This document shows, in pieces, positions 27,828 through 37,484 of a DNA stretch of 64,000 nucleotides. A model generated the notes under the pieces. It had not been told where the DNA came from, did not search any database, and saw only the letters and a list, made by a program, of their open reading frames with translations. The first letter of the stretch is position 1. The number at the start of each line of letters is the position of its first letter. Origin of the DNA: Mycobacterium sp. 852014-52450_SCH5900713 (lineage in GTDB: Bacteria; Actinomycetota; Actinomycetes; Mycobacteriales; Mycobacteriaceae). Where the stretch lies: contig NZ_LZIL01000032.1 of the NCBI RefSeq assembly GCF_001667075.1, positions 186,001-250,000 of the forward strand. The letters are read 5' to 3'. The translations under genes were made by a program, and so were the position numbers.

Positions 27828-29093
27828 ATGCGAATTGCCCTGCTGTCCTACCGTAGTAAAACCCATTGCGGCGGACAGGGCGTCTACGTGCGCCATCTCA
27901 GCCACGGTCTGGTGGAACTGGGTCATGACGTCGAGGTGTTCTCCGGCCAGCCCTACCCCGACCTGCTCGACCCGCGGGTGCGGCTGACCAAGGTGCCGAG
28001 CCTCGACCTTTACCGCGAACCCGACCCCTTCCGCGTGCCAAGGCCCAGCGAGATTCGCGACTCGATCGACCTGTTGGAACTGCTCACCACGTGGACGGCT
28101 GGTTTTCCGGAACCCCGGACGTTCACCATGCGCGCCGCGCGGTTGCTGGCGGCCCGGATGGCCGACTTCGACGTCGTCCACGACAACCAGAGCCTGGGCA
28201 CCGGGCTGCTCACCATCGCGGGTGCGGGACTGCCTGTGGTGGCCACCGTGCATCATCCCATCACCCGTGACCGGGTGCTCGACCTGGCGGCCGCGCGATG
28301 GTGGCGAAAGCCGTTGGTGCAGCGCTGGTATGGATTCCTGGCGATGCAGCAGCAGGTGGCGCGCCAGATCCCGGACCTGCTGACGGTCTCGTCGTCGTCG
28401 GCCGCCGACATCGTGAGCGACTTCGGGGTCTCGCCGGACCAGCTGCATGTGGTGCCGCTAGGCGTGAACACCGACTTGTTCAAGCCGGGATCCCTTCCCC
28501 GGCAACCTGGGCGGGTCATCGCGATTGCCAGTGCCGATACGCCGCTGAAGGGTGTGCGCACCTTGCTGCATGCGGTCGCTCGGCTGCGTACGAGCAGGGA
28601 TCTCGAGCTGCGGCTGGTCGCCAAGGTGGAACCCAACGGGCCCACCCACAAACTCATCGCCGAGCTCGGAATCTCCGACATGGTCCACATCACCAGCGGG
28701 CTTTCCGACGCCGAGCTGGCCGCGTTGTTCGCCTCGGCCGAAGTCGCCTGCATTCCCTCACTCTACGAAGGGTTTTCGCTACCGGCGGTGGAGGCGATGG
28801 CCAGCGGAACGCCGATCGTCGCGAGTCGGGTCGGTGCGCTCCCGGAAGTCCTCGGCACCGACGGCGCGTGCGCCGAACTGGTACCGCCCGCCGACGTCGA
28901 CGCGCTCACCCGTGCCCTCGGAGACCTGCTGGACTCGCCGGAGAAGCGACGGAGCCTGGGCAAAGCGGGACGAACCCGCGCGGTCAACGTGTTCAGCTGG
29001 GAAGCCGTGGCCGCCCAAACCGTGCGGGTGTATGAGCGGGCGATCGCACGCAACGCCGCCTCGGCCACTCCCGAAGGGGAAACGCAATGCTGA
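27828..29093 (+). CDS. GT4-family glycosyltransferase
   Basis: The 421-residue enzyme starts MRIALLSYRSKTHCGGQGVY, with the glycine-rich acceptor loop GGQGVYVRHL of GT4 enzymes. The C-terminal domain has HVVPLGVNTDLFKP and the donor-site motif PSLYEGFSLPAVEAMASGTPIVASRVGALPE (E-x7-E). It would transfer a nucleotide-activated sugar, probably at the inner face of the membrane. ATG 27828 is preferred to the TTG two codons earlier. The stop overlaps the next gene by 7 bases, so it leads a tightly coupled operon whose product is unknown. Confidence 0.9.
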   Translation: MRIALLSYRSKTHCGGQGVYVRHLSHGLVELGHDVEVFSGQPYPDLLDPRVRLTKVPSLDLYREPDPFRVPRPSEIRDSIDLLELLTTWTAGFPEPRTFTMRAARLLAARMADFDVVHDNQSLGTGLLTIAGAGLPVVATVHHPITRDRVLDLAAARWWRKPLVQRWYGFLAMQQQVARQIPDLLTVSSSSAADIVSDFGVSPDQLHVVPLGVNTDLFKPGSLPRQPGRVIAIASADTPLKGVRTLLHAVARLRTSRDLELRLVAKVEPNGPTHKLIAELGISDMVHITSGLSDAELAALFASAEVACIPSLYEGFSLPAVEAMASGTPIVASRVGALPEVLGTDGACAELVPPADVDALTRALGDLLDSPEKRRSLGKAGRTRAVNVFSWEAVAAQTVRVYERAIARNAASATPEGETQC

Positions 29094-29845
29094 CAGTCGA
29101 TTTCGACCGGCTACGGGTGGGGCCGGCGACGAAGGTCATCGACGTCGGCTGCGGAGCAGGCCGGCATGCCTTCGAAGCGTACCGGCGCGGTGCCGACGTG
29201 GTCGCGTTCGACCGCGATGAGGCCGAATTGCGTTCGGTGGATACCATTTTGCGCGCGATGGCCGAAACCGGTGAGGCGCCTGCCGGTGCGTCGGCGAAGG
29301 TGGTGGTCGGTGACGCCCTGAAGTTGCCGTACGCCGACGAGACGTTCGACTGCGTGATCGCGTCCGAAATCTTGGAGCACATACCGCACGACGACGCCGC
29401 GATCGCCGAATTGATCAGGGTGCTCAAGGCCGGCGGCACTCTGGCGGTCAGCGTGCCACGCTGGCTTCCGGAGCGGGTGTGCTGGCTATTGTCCGACGAA
29501 TACCACAGCAACGAGGGCGGCCACGTACGCATCTACCGGGCCAGCGATCTGCGCGCCAAGATCTCGGATGGCGGAATGGAATTGACGCATTCCCACCACG
29601 CGCACGCACTGCACTCCCCCTTCTGGTGGTTGAAATGCGCTGTGGGCGTGTCGAACACCGATCACCGAGCCGTGTCGGCGTATCACCAACTCCTGGTATG
29701 GGACCTGACGCAACGGCCGAAGATCACGCAGCTGGCGGAATCGCTGCTCAATCCGCTGGTCGGCAAGAGCGTGGCGATGTATTTCGTCAAACAACCGCCG
29801 GCCGAAAGCCAGGCGACGGTGGGATATTCAGTTGCGTCGGTCTAA
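29087..29845 (+). CDS. class I SAM-dependent methyltransferase (Methyltransf_11 type)
   Basis: The 252-residue enzyme has motif I VIDVGCGAGRHAFEAYRRGA (17-36), the acidic strand-2 end VAFDRDE, GDALKLPYADETFDCVIASEILEHI and the LKAGGTLAVSVPRWLPE post-motif. The YHSNEGGHVRIYRASDL stretch recurs in methyltransferases acting on glycosylated or lipid products. Its ATG lies inside the end of the glycosyltransferase gene, and its own end overlaps the next gene, indicating coordinated synthesis. The substrate is not known. Confidence 0.88.
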   Translation: MLTVDFDRLRVGPATKVIDVGCGAGRHAFEAYRRGADVVAFDRDEAELRSVDTILRAMAETGEAPAGASAKVVVGDALKLPYADETFDCVIASEILEHIPHDDAAIAELIRVLKAGGTLAVSVPRWLPERVCWLLSDEYHSNEGGHVRIYRASDLRAKISDGGMELTHSHHAHALHSPFWWLKCAVGVSNTDHRAVSAYHQLLVWDLTQRPKITQLAESLLNPLVGKSVAMYFVKQPPAESQATVGYSVASV

Positions 29846-30908
29846 CCCACCATCGGTCCCGGGCGTCCTCAGTCCCGAGCAATGCCGTCGCACCGCGCTG
29901 TCGATCGCGGCCATGCAGGAGCCCACCGGGGCCATCCCCTGGTCTGAGGGGGGCCACACCGACCCGTGGGATCACGTGGAGTGCGCGATGGCGCTCACCG
30001 CCGCCGGGCTGCTGGAATCGGCGCGCGCCGCGTTCGAATGGAGCCGTCGCACGCAGCGGCCGGACGGCTCCTGGCCCATCCAGCTCCGCGCGGGCGTCGT
30101 CGAAGATGCCAACAGCGACAGCAACTTCTGCGCCTACATCGCCACCGGCGTCTGGCATCACGTGCTCGTCACCGGCGACCGGCGCTTCGCCGCTCAAATG
30201 TGGCCGGTCGTGCACAAGGCGATCGACTTCGTCATCGACTTACAGGTCGGCTATGGCGAAATCTGTTGGGCCCGTGGTGAAGCCGGCCCTTTGAACGAAG
30301 CGCTGCTGACCGGTTGCGCAAGCGTCTTTCACAGCATGCGGTGCGCCTTGGCGCTCGCGGCCCTGGTCGGCGAGCCTCAGCCGGAGTGGGAACTGGCGCT
30401 GGGCCGACTGGGACACGCGTTAGCCGCGCACCCCGAGGCGTTCACCGAGAAGGACCGCTACTCGATGGACTGGTACTACCCCATTCTCGGTAGCGCGCTG
30501 CGGGGGCCCGCGGCGGCCGCGCGCATCGAACAGCGCTGGGACGACTTCGTGGTCGGCGGACTGGGCATCCGCTGTGTGGTGGACCGACCCTGGGTAACCG
30601 GCGCCGAGACCTGCGAGCTGGTGATGGCGCTGGACGCCATCGGTCAGCGGTCCGCCGCCCATCGCCAGTTCGGCGCCATGCAGCATCTCCGCGAGGAGGA
30701 CGGCTCTTACTGGACGGGTTTGGTGTTCGCGGACGGGAAACGCTGGCCCGAGGAGCGCACCACTTGGACGGGAGCGGCGATGATCCTCGCCGCGGACGCG
30801 CTGTCGAACACCACTGCGGGCGCCGGGATTTTCCGCGCCGAGGGATTGCCGATGGGTCTGCAGACCGACTTCGACTGCGAATGCGTCTCCACAGGTCCCG
30901 GCTGGTGA
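29832..30908 (+). CDS. alpha/alpha-toroid protein (prenyltransferase/squalene-cyclase-repeat-like), unknown function
   Basis: The 358-residue protein shows repeated helix pairs with QW-like turns: MQEPTGAIPW, QRPDGSWPI and REEDGSYWTG, the signature of (alpha/alpha)6 toroids seen in terpene cyclases, prenyltransferase beta-subunits and some glycosidases. No DxDD motif of class II terpene cyclases is present. Conserved-looking segments are GGHTDPWDHVECAMAL, VEDANSDSNFCAYIATG and KDRYSMDWYYP. The best start, TTG 29832, overlaps the methyltransferase gene by 14 bases. Its place in a GT4/methyltransferase operon suggests it works on a glycosylated or lipid-linked product; enzyme activity is not established. 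Confidence 0.75.
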   Translation: MRRSNPPSVPGVLSPEQCRRTALSIAAMQEPTGAIPWSEGGHTDPWDHVECAMALTAAGLLESARAAFEWSRRTQRPDGSWPIQLRAGVVEDANSDSNFCAYIATGVWHHVLVTGDRRFAAQMWPVVHKAIDFVIDLQVGYGEICWARGEAGPLNEALLTGCASVFHSMRCALALAALVGEPQPEWELALGRLGHALAAHPEAFTEKDRYSMDWYYPILGSALRGPAAAARIEQRWDDFVVGGLGIRCVVDRPWVTGAETCELVMALDAIGQRSAAHRQFGAMQHLREEDGSYWTGLVFADGKRWPEERTTWTGAAMILAADALSNTTAGAGIFRAEGLPMGLQTDFDCECVSTGPGW

Positions 30909-30919
30909 CGTGAGTCCGG

Positions 30920-31591
<672 letters not shown>

Positions 31592-31706
31592 CTATCGTTC
31601 GCGCCACCGGTGCCCCCACGGTGGTCGGGGTCGCCGCCGCGCGACCGGACTGAGGTCGCTTTGCCTAAGCCCAGCGGCCGGGCCGGGACCGCTTTACCAT
31701 CATGCT

Positions 31707-32378
31707 GTGCTTGCCCGCAGACTCCGTGACATCAGCCTGGCGGCGGTCCTCATCGCGGCCGCACCGGCGTTGCCCGCTGCCCTCCCGGCGTCCGCAATTC
31801 CCAGCGCCGCGGCCGCCACCTGCCCCCAGGTGCAGGTGGTCTTCGCCCGCGGACGGATGGAGTCGCCGGGACCGGGGGTGTTGGGCAACGCGTTCATCAG
31901 TTCGCTGCGATCCAAGGTCAACAAGAACATCGGCGTCTATGCCGTGAATTACCCCGCCGACACCGAGGTTGCTCAGGGTGCCAACGACATGAGCCACCAC
32001 GTTCAGGACATGATCAACAATTGCCCGAATACCCGGCTGGTGCTCGGCGGCTACTCGCTCGGCGCGGCGGTGACCGACGTGGTCCTCGCGGCGCCCATCG
32101 GCGCGTTCGGCTTCGACAGCCCCCTGCCGCCGGGCGCCGACCAGCACATCGCTGCCGTGGCCCTCTTCGGCAACGGCAGCCAGTGGGTCGGTCCGATCAC
32201 CAACTTCAACCCGACCTACAACGACCGGACCATCGAGTTGTGCCACGGCGCCGACCCCATCTGCAACCCCGCCGACCCGAACACCTGGAACGCGAACTGG
32301 CCGCAACACCTCGCCGGTGCGTACATCGACGCGGGCATGGCGAATCAGGCGGCCGACTTCGTCGCCGGCAAGCTCTGA
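31707..32378 (+). CDS. cut2: secreted cutinase Cut2
   Basis: The 223-residue precursor has a signal peptide of about 37 residues and the cutinase fold. It shows FARGRMESPG, the nucleophile motif GYSLG (Ser117), ELCHGADPIC with the catalytic Asp, and a catalytic-His region near NWPQHLAGAY. The segment NGSQWVGPITNF and the whole C-terminus match M. tuberculosis Cut2 (Rv2301), an extracellular esterase. The likely start is GTG 31707. Together with Cfp21 this gives two distinct cutinases in the window. A palindrome follows the stop. Confidence 0.9.
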   Translation: MLARRLRDISLAAVLIAAAPALPAALPASAIPSAAAATCPQVQVVFARGRMESPGPGVLGNAFISSLRSKVNKNIGVYAVNYPADTEVAQGANDMSHHVQDMINNCPNTRLVLGGYSLGAAVTDVVLAAPIGAFGFDSPLPPGADQHIAAVALFGNGSQWVGPITNFNPTYNDRTIELCHGADPICNPADPNTWNANWPQHLAGAYIDAGMANQAADFVAGKL

Positions 32379-32380
32379 GC

Positions 32381-32398
32381 GATCCGGCGCGCCGGATC
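32381..32398. terminator. perfect 18-bp GC palindrome after cut2
   Basis: GATCCGGCG-CGCCGGATC is a perfect palindrome starting three bases after the cut2 stop. A hairpin of 7 bp with a 4-base loop could form. The P-type ATPase gene ends about 80 bases downstream on the other strand, so it may serve as a terminator for cut2. Confidence 0.45.
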
Positions 32399-32476
32399 CG
32401 AGCCGGAAGGCCCAACGCGGCTTCCGCCTGAAAAGCAGGTCACAGGGCGACGGCGAAGGCCTTTGTTTGTGAGCAA

Positions 32477-34882
32477 TCAGTCTGAGGCACTTGCTGTTTG
32501 GTGCTTGTCGCGGGAGTGGTGGTCAAGCCAGCGGTAAGCTATGAGCTTGATCCGGTCGTTGAAGAGGAACCACACCACCGAGTAGCCCCAGACGATGCCT
32601 GCCCACCGCCACCCCAGGGGCGTCATCGCCACGCCGTAGACAGCGATCAACGTGGCAGTGCTTTGCGCCGTGATGACAGCGCCGAGCAGCAGTGGTGCCG
32701 GCGCCGGCCGAGACCAGAACGGGCCACGGGAGCGGGTGAGGAAGATGGTCAGCTGCCCCGCGACTGACAACTTCAGGTAGATCATGGTGCGGATGAAGTC
32801 ACGGCTGAGCCCGAACACACTATCGGCGATGAAGAACAGCGTGAAGCTCGCGACGACGCCGATCACACCCAGCACGGTGGCGATGGTCAGCACGGCGCGC
32901 ATGTCCCACCTGACGGGCCTGGGTGAGCCGCGCACATGGTCGTATGCGATTGAGAGGATCGCGCCGTCGTTGAGCAGCGCCAGGAACACGATCATCGCGG
33001 CGGTGACCGGGAAGAAGTTCATCGACACGACCGCCAGGGTGATCAACAGCAGCACCCGGATGGTCTCTGCGATGCGGTAGGTGGCGTAGCTGGTCAGCCG
33101 GGCGAAGATCTCGCGGGCCAGCCCGATGGCGGACACGATCACTGACAGCCCCGGCGCCAGCAGGACCACGTCGGCGGCCGCGCGGGCCGCGTCGGTGGCC
33201 CCAGAGACCGCGATGCCGGCATCGGCCTGCTTGAGCGCGGGGGCGTCGTTGACGCCGTCGCCGGTCATGCCGACGATGTGGCCGCGATCCTGCAATAGCC
33301 GCACGATGTGGTACTTGTGCTCGGGAAACACCTGCGCGAACCCGTCGGTCGCCTCCACCCGGTCGCCCAGAGCGTCGTCGTCAGCGGTGCCGTCGAGGAT
33401 GGCGGCATCGAGGATCTGGTCGCCGAGGCCGACCTGGCGGGCGATCTCCCGGCCGATGGCGACCTGGTCGCCGGTGACCATCTTGACGTCGATGCCGAGT
33501 TCCTTGGCGGCGGCGATGGTTGTCGCGGAGTCCTCGCGAGGCGGATCGGCTAACGCCAGCACACCCATCAGCCGCCAGGAGCCGTCTCCGGCCGTCTTCG
33601 CCACGCCGAGAGCCCGGTACCCATGGCTGGCGAACCGTTCGACCACACCGGCGACCTCAGCGGACGCGCCGTCACCGTCACATAAGGCGGAGATGATCTG
33701 CGGTGCGCCCTTACTGACCCGAAAGCTCTGCCCCTCCGCGTCGCGCACCCGCGCTTCGGTGCGTTTGCTGACCGGATCGAAAGGAACGAACTGCTCGACC
33801 CGCCCCGCCGGTGGTTGCTCCACGGCAGCCAGCACCACCAGATCGATGAGGTCGTTGTCCTCGGCGCGCGAAGCCTGTGCGGCCGCGGTGAGCAGTTCAT
33901 CGTCACTGACGGCGGTGGCGGTCCAGCGCGCAGCAAGCGCGAGGCGGTTCCGGGTCAGGGTGCCGGTCTTGTCCGAGCACAACACGTCGATTCCGCCGAG
34001 TTCTTCAACGGCCGGCAGGTGGCTGACGACGGCCTCATGACGCGCAAGCTGGCGTGCGCCGATGGCCATCGTCACCGACAGCACCGCCGGCAGCGCCACC
34101 GGGATCGAGGCGATCGTGACCACCAGGGCGAACTCGAGGGTCTGCAGCACCGGGTTGCCGCGCACCAGCGAGACCGCAACCGTCAACGACACCAGGGCGA
34201 GCGCGATCACGATCAAATAGTTGGCGATCCGCAGCACCGCGCGCTGAAAGTGGCTGACCGTGCCCGCGCTTTCCACCAGCGCGGTGGTCTTACCCATGTA
34301 CGACGACGCTCCGGTGGCGTAAACCAGGGCGTCGGCCTCCCCCCGCACCAGTACGGACCCCGAAAACAGGTTTTCTCCTCGCCCGCGGCTGACGGCCAGC
34401 GACTCGCCGGTCAGCGCGGACTGATCTACCTGGAGGGCGACGTCGTCCAGCACCCGCAGATCGGCGGGAACCACGTCACCGAGGCGTACTCGCACGACGT
34501 CGCCGGGCACCAACTCGCGCACCGGAAGCGTCACCCATTCACCGCCGCGCAGCACCCGCGCCGAGGTCGCCAGCTGCTGTTTGAGTGCAGCGATTGCGTT
34601 GGCCGCCTGGTGTTCCTCGAAAAACGCCACCAACCCGTTCATCGCCAGCAGCACCCCGATGATCACCGCGTCCGTCCAATGCCGCACGGCAAGCGACAAG
34701 GCCAGAGCGACCTCGATCATCCACGGTATCGGCGCCCAGAAATAACCCAAGAATTCCAATACCGGATTGCGGTGTCGCTCGGCTATCTCGTTGGGACCGT
34801 AACGCTCCAGTCGCTGCTGCGCCTCGGCGGATGTCAAACCCGTTGGGTTGCCCGTCAATTCGCTGGAGTGTGTCAACCCCAC
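32477..34882 (-). CDS. plasma-membrane-type (P3A) proton-efflux P-type ATPase
   Basis: The 801-residue pump has the actuator motif TGES (SALTGESLAV), the M4 motif PVALPAVLSVT, the phosphorylation motif CSDKTGTLTRN, KGAPQ, and the hinge GMTGDGVNDAPALKQADAGIAV. Ten membrane helices are predicted. The P(V/A)ALP M4 motif and short length match fungal/plant-type H+-ATPases; relatives are seen in several bacteria and archaea. It would extrude protons or another cation using ATP. Two starts compete: GTG 34882 and TTG 34876, the latter with GGGGAGG at ideal spacing. A DosR-box-like site lies 60-73 bases upstream. Confidence 0.92.
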   Translation of the reverse strand: MGLTHSSELTGNPTGLTSAEAQQRLERYGPNEIAERHRNPVLEFLGYFWAPIPWMIEVALALSLAVRHWTDAVIIGVLLAMNGLVAFFEEHQAANAIAALKQQLATSARVLRGGEWVTLPVRELVPGDVVRVRLGDVVPADLRVLDDVALQVDQSALTGESLAVSRGRGENLFSGSVLVRGEADALVYATGASSYMGKTTALVESAGTVSHFQRAVLRIANYLIVIALALVSLTVAVSLVRGNPVLQTLEFALVVTIASIPVALPAVLSVTMAIGARQLARHEAVVSHLPAVEELGGIDVLCSDKTGTLTRNRLALAARWTATAVSDDELLTAAAQASRAEDNDLIDLVVLAAVEQPPAGRVEQFVPFDPVSKRTEARVRDAEGQSFRVSKGAPQIISALCDGDGASAEVAGVVERFASHGYRALGVAKTAGDGSWRLMGVLALADPPREDSATTIAAAKELGIDVKMVTGDQVAIGREIARQVGLGDQILDAAILDGTADDDALGDRVEATDGFAQVFPEHKYHIVRLLQDRGHIVGMTGDGVNDAPALKQADAGIAVSGATDAARAAADVVLLAPGLSVIVSAIGLAREIFARLTSYATYRIAETIRVLLLITLAVVSMNFFPVTAAMIVFLALLNDGAILSIAYDHVRGSPRPVRWDMRAVLTIATVLGVIGVVASFTLFFIADSVFGLSRDFIRTMIYLKLSVAGQLTIFLTRSRGPFWSRPAPAPLLLGAVITAQSTATLIAVYGVAMTPLGWRWAGIVWGYSVVWFLFNDRIKLIAYRWLDHHSRDKHQTASASD

Positions 34883-35311
34883 CTCCCCGGATGTTGGCGA
34901 TGTCCGGCGTCCACCATCGCACCTTCACTGCGTGGGAAGTAGGGCCAAACGACCCCCAATATCGCGCGCCTTGTTCGCCGACGGGCAACCCGCGACCCGG
35001 CCCGTTGGTGACTTCAGAATCCGATTACGCATGCGATGGCGGATTCGCTTATCAGGTCGAGGGTCGCAGCGGTTACCCGTTCTATCGGTATCTCCGTGTG
35101 ATCCGACACAGGCCGGCCAGGCAAGCGGGCGGCCGCAATTCGGGGAAATCGGGATGAGACGGCTGATCCCATCGGACTGCGCCGCCAATGGCCAACTCGC
35201 GGAGTTCCCCAAACAGACACGGAGCGATCGGAAACGCCTTTGCGGCCCAATTAACGCGTCCGGCAAGCCCGTGCCCCGGACGCCTTTGGCGCAATTTGCG
35301 CGCCGAAATGG
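34883..35311. other. intergenic region upstream of the P-type ATPase
   Basis: This 429-base stretch separates the ATPase gene from the small gene at 35312-35518 (both minus strand). The open frames in it have no recognisable protein character. It holds the ATPase promoter region and the DosR-like site; otherwise nothing clear. Confidence 0.4.
34942..34955. promoter_or_regulatory. DosR-box-like site upstream of the P-type ATPase
   Basis: GGGCCAAACGACCC matches the DosR core GGGACTWWAGTCCC at 10 of 14 positions, keeping the outer GGG and CCC and the inner C and G. It is 60 bases from the GTG start of the ATPase gene. The match is moderate. Confidence 0.3.
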
Positions 35312-35518
35312 TCAGGCCGGGGTGTTGGTGCTGGAGTAGAGCTTGAAGTCGCGGATCAGCGGAATGACCTCGCCACCGGCCACCGCGGCACGCTGGCTGG
35401 CGCGGAAAGCGGGATGACGGCGCATCGCCTCACGGCGTTCGCGTTCCTGGCGCCGAGCCGCAGCCCATACCGGGTGGGACTGAAGGGAAATAACCGTCGC
35501 TCCCGTTGAATTCGCCAC
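35312..35518 (-). CDS. small basic protein, unknown function
   Basis: The 68-residue product begins at GTG 35518 (VANSTGATVISLQSHPVWAA) and has a strongly basic middle (RRQERERREAMRRHPAF). The gene call rests mainly on a very good ribosome-binding site, GGGAGGAG, nine bases before the GTG. There is no signal peptide or membrane helix. I do not recognise the family; it may be a nucleic-acid-binding peptide or a MAC-specific gene. Confidence 0.5.
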   Translation of the reverse strand: MANSTGATVISLQSHPVWAAARRQERERREAMRRHPAFRASQRAAVAGGEVIPLIRDFKLYSSTNTPA

Positions 35519-35579
35519 GATCGTTAACTCCTCCCAGTGCAACCCGCAAAAACTACGCCTTGTGGTTATCGGCTTGTGA

Positions 35580-35606
35580 TCTCAGGATGCCCGGCCGATC
35601 CTGAGA
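35580..35606. repeat. hairpin between divergent genes
   Basis: TCTCAGGAT (35580-35588) and ATCCTGAGA (35598-35606) are perfect 9-bp arms around a 9-base GC loop. The hairpin lies 62 bases upstream of the small gene start and 168 bases before the GH16 gene, where no transcript should end, so a regulatory or RNA role is possible. Confidence 0.5.
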
Positions 35607-35773
35607 CCAAACCATCCACGAAGTTGAGAATTAGCCATGAATTTCGACTAATCCTTTAGCCGCTACCGCGCCGCCGTCCGTGCTGGCCCACCGGCGATTC
35701 GAAACGTTAGCGGCGAGCACCGACAGATTTCGGAGTTCGGTCGAGACGGCGGTGGCTGCTATCGTCCCCGCGT

Positions 35774-36601
35774 ATGCCCAAGATGGACCGCCGCCGCATG
35801 ATGTTGACGACCGGGATCGGCGTGCTGGCAGCCGCGCTGCCTGCGCCGGTGGCCCTGGCCCGCCCGGGTCGCACACCCGCCCCCGCCGCTCCCAGCGGCC
35901 AAACCGGCACCTACATTTTTCACGACGAATTCGACGGACCCGCCGGCTCGGCGCCGGATTCGTCGAAGTGGACGGTGGCGAAGGCCCGGGAGACCATCAA
36001 GGATCCGACATATTGGGAGCTGCCCGAACATATCGGGCAGTACCGCGACGATCGTCGCAACGTCTTCCTCGACGGCAATTCCAACCTGGTTCTCCGCGCC
36101 GCCAAGGACGGCCCCAGCTACTACAGCGGCAAAGTCCAAAGCCTCTGGCGGGGCGGCGTCGGCCATACCTGGGAAGCCCGTATCAAGCTCAACTGCCTGA
36201 CGGCCGGCGCCTGGCCGGCCTACTGGCTGGGTAACGATGACCAGGGCGAGATCGACGTGATGGAGTGGTACGGCAACGGCAGTTGGCCCTCGGCCACCAC
36301 CGTGCACGCGAAAGCCAACGGCGGCGAATGGAAGACGCACAACATTGCGATGGACAGCGCCTGGCACACCTGGCGCACGCAGTGGGACGAGGCCGGCATC
36401 CGGTTCTGGAAGGACTACTCCGACGGGGCCCAGCCCTATTTCGACGTGCCGGCGAGCTCGCTGCCGGATTGGCCGTTCAACGGACCGGGTTACACGGTCT
36501 ACCCGGTGTTCAATCTGGCGGTGGCAGGTTCCGGCGGCGGCGATCCAGGACCGGGCACCTATCCCGCCGACATGCTCGTCGACTGGATCCGCGTCTGGTA
36601 G
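35774..36601 (+). CDS. secreted glycoside hydrolase family 16 (beta-1,3-glucanase-like)
   Basis: The 275-residue precursor has a twin-arginine-type signal (MDRRRMMLTTGIGVLAAALP, cleavage near residue 29) and a GH16 jelly roll. The catalytic motif GEIDVMEW supplies Glu159 (nucleophile), Asp161 and Glu164 (acid/base). Other GH16 features are FHDEFDGPAGS at the start of the domain and the aromatic cleft segment AGAWPAYWLG. It resembles M. tuberculosis Rv0315, annotated as a beta-1,3-glucanase. It should act outside the cell on a beta-glucan-like polysaccharide. Another in-frame ATG lies three codons in. Confidence 0.9.
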   Translation: MPKMDRRRMMLTTGIGVLAAALPAPVALARPGRTPAPAAPSGQTGTYIFHDEFDGPAGSAPDSSKWTVAKARETIKDPTYWELPEHIGQYRDDRRNVFLDGNSNLVLRAAKDGPSYYSGKVQSLWRGGVGHTWEARIKLNCLTAGAWPAYWLGNDDQGEIDVMEWYGNGSWPSATTVHAKANGGEWKTHNIAMDSAWHTWRTQWDEAGIRFWKDYSDGAQPYFDVPASSLPDWPFNGPGYTVYPVFNLAVAGSGGGDPGPGTYPADMLVDWIRVW

Positions 36602-36607
36602 GCGGGT

Positions 36608-37453
36608 TCAGTGGGTGAGCAGGGCGACCGCACTCGACGATTTGCCGCCCGGACGGCGCAAATCCGGCCGAGGCAGCCAGGCAAGCGGACGCATCCAGAT
36701 CGGTAGGCGATGCAATCGGTGGGCGGCCACCAGTACCGACTCAGCCTCGACGGTCCGCCAACCAAGGTCTTCGAAAAAGGCCAGGCCGTTGTCGGGTGCG
36801 AATTTGAACGGCGCGTTTTCCGAGATGCCGGCGACGTTCTTGTTGATCCGCTTCTTCAGGCCCGGAAAGGCGAAATCGAGCATCCACCACGCGACCTCGG
36901 GGCGCTTGATCGCGTCTGAAAGCCCGACGACGGCGGTGGGCTCGAGGTACATCGACAGGCCCTCGGTCAGCACGAAGGCCTTCGCCGCACCATCCAGCGC
37001 GTCGTTGAAGAACGTGTCTCGGGCGCGCGGGTCGGCGAGGTCAACCGCTATGCGTCGGAGCCGGCAGCGCGGGGTCTGATCGCCGAGTACTTGCGTCTTT
37101 TCCTCGAGCAACTTGGGCAGATCGGCCTCGACCCAGGTGAGATCGGGTGGGAGGTCTAAGCGATAGGGCCGGGTGTCCAGACCGGCGGCCAGATTCAGCA
37201 CCCGGTCGCAGCCGTTCGCGAGCGCGTCGGCGATGGCGTCGTCGATGAGCTTGGTGCGCGCGACCAACCAAAAACCGCTGCGATCGGTCCAGCGAACGTT
37301 GTCGACGATCGCGCGGCCGTGTTCGCCGGCGAGACGCTCCGCCAGCGGGTCGCTGAACAGCGCGTCGGGGCGGGCCGATTCGGTTGCCCGATGCAACGCC
37401 GTCCACCGGGCCGTATCGGAAACATGGGTGATCGTTTGGCCTGGGCGTGACAT
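36608..37453 (-). CDS. LCMT-like SAM-dependent methyltransferase (TIGR00027 family)
   Basis: The 281-residue enzyme carries the marks of the large mycobacterial family of leucine-carboxyl-methyltransferase-like proteins (Rv0146 type): DTARWTALHRATESARPDALFSDPLAERL, RTKLIDDAI, VLNLAAGLDTRPYRLDLP (SAM site), WVEADLP and VLTEGLSMYLEP. Substrates of these enzymes are mostly unknown; some relatives act in polyketide or lipid methylation. It converges on the GH16 gene. A second member lies at 39238-40074. Confidence 0.9.
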   Translation of the reverse strand: MSRPGQTITHVSDTARWTALHRATESARPDALFSDPLAERLAGEHGRAIVDNVRWTDRSGFWLVARTKLIDDAIADALANGCDRVLNLAAGLDTRPYRLDLPPDLTWVEADLPKLLEEKTQVLGDQTPRCRLRRIAVDLADPRARDTFFNDALDGAAKAFVLTEGLSMYLEPTAVVGLSDAIKRPEVAWWMLDFAFPGLKKRINKNVAGISENAPFKFAPDNGLAFFEDLGWRTVEAESVLVAAHRLHRLPIWMRPLAWLPRPDLRRPGGKSSSAVALLTH

Positions 37454-37484
37454 ACGTTGCGTTATAGCAAGCCCCGCTGCCGCT

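Noticed and set aside
29832-30908. Terpene cyclase assignment for the toroid protein
   Set aside because: QW-like turns are present but the DxDD (class II) and DDxxD (class I) motifs are absent, so only the fold is claimed.
34848-35339. Open frames on both strands upstream of the P-type ATPase
   Set aside because: Several overlapping frames of similar length, none with a ribosome-binding site or family features.
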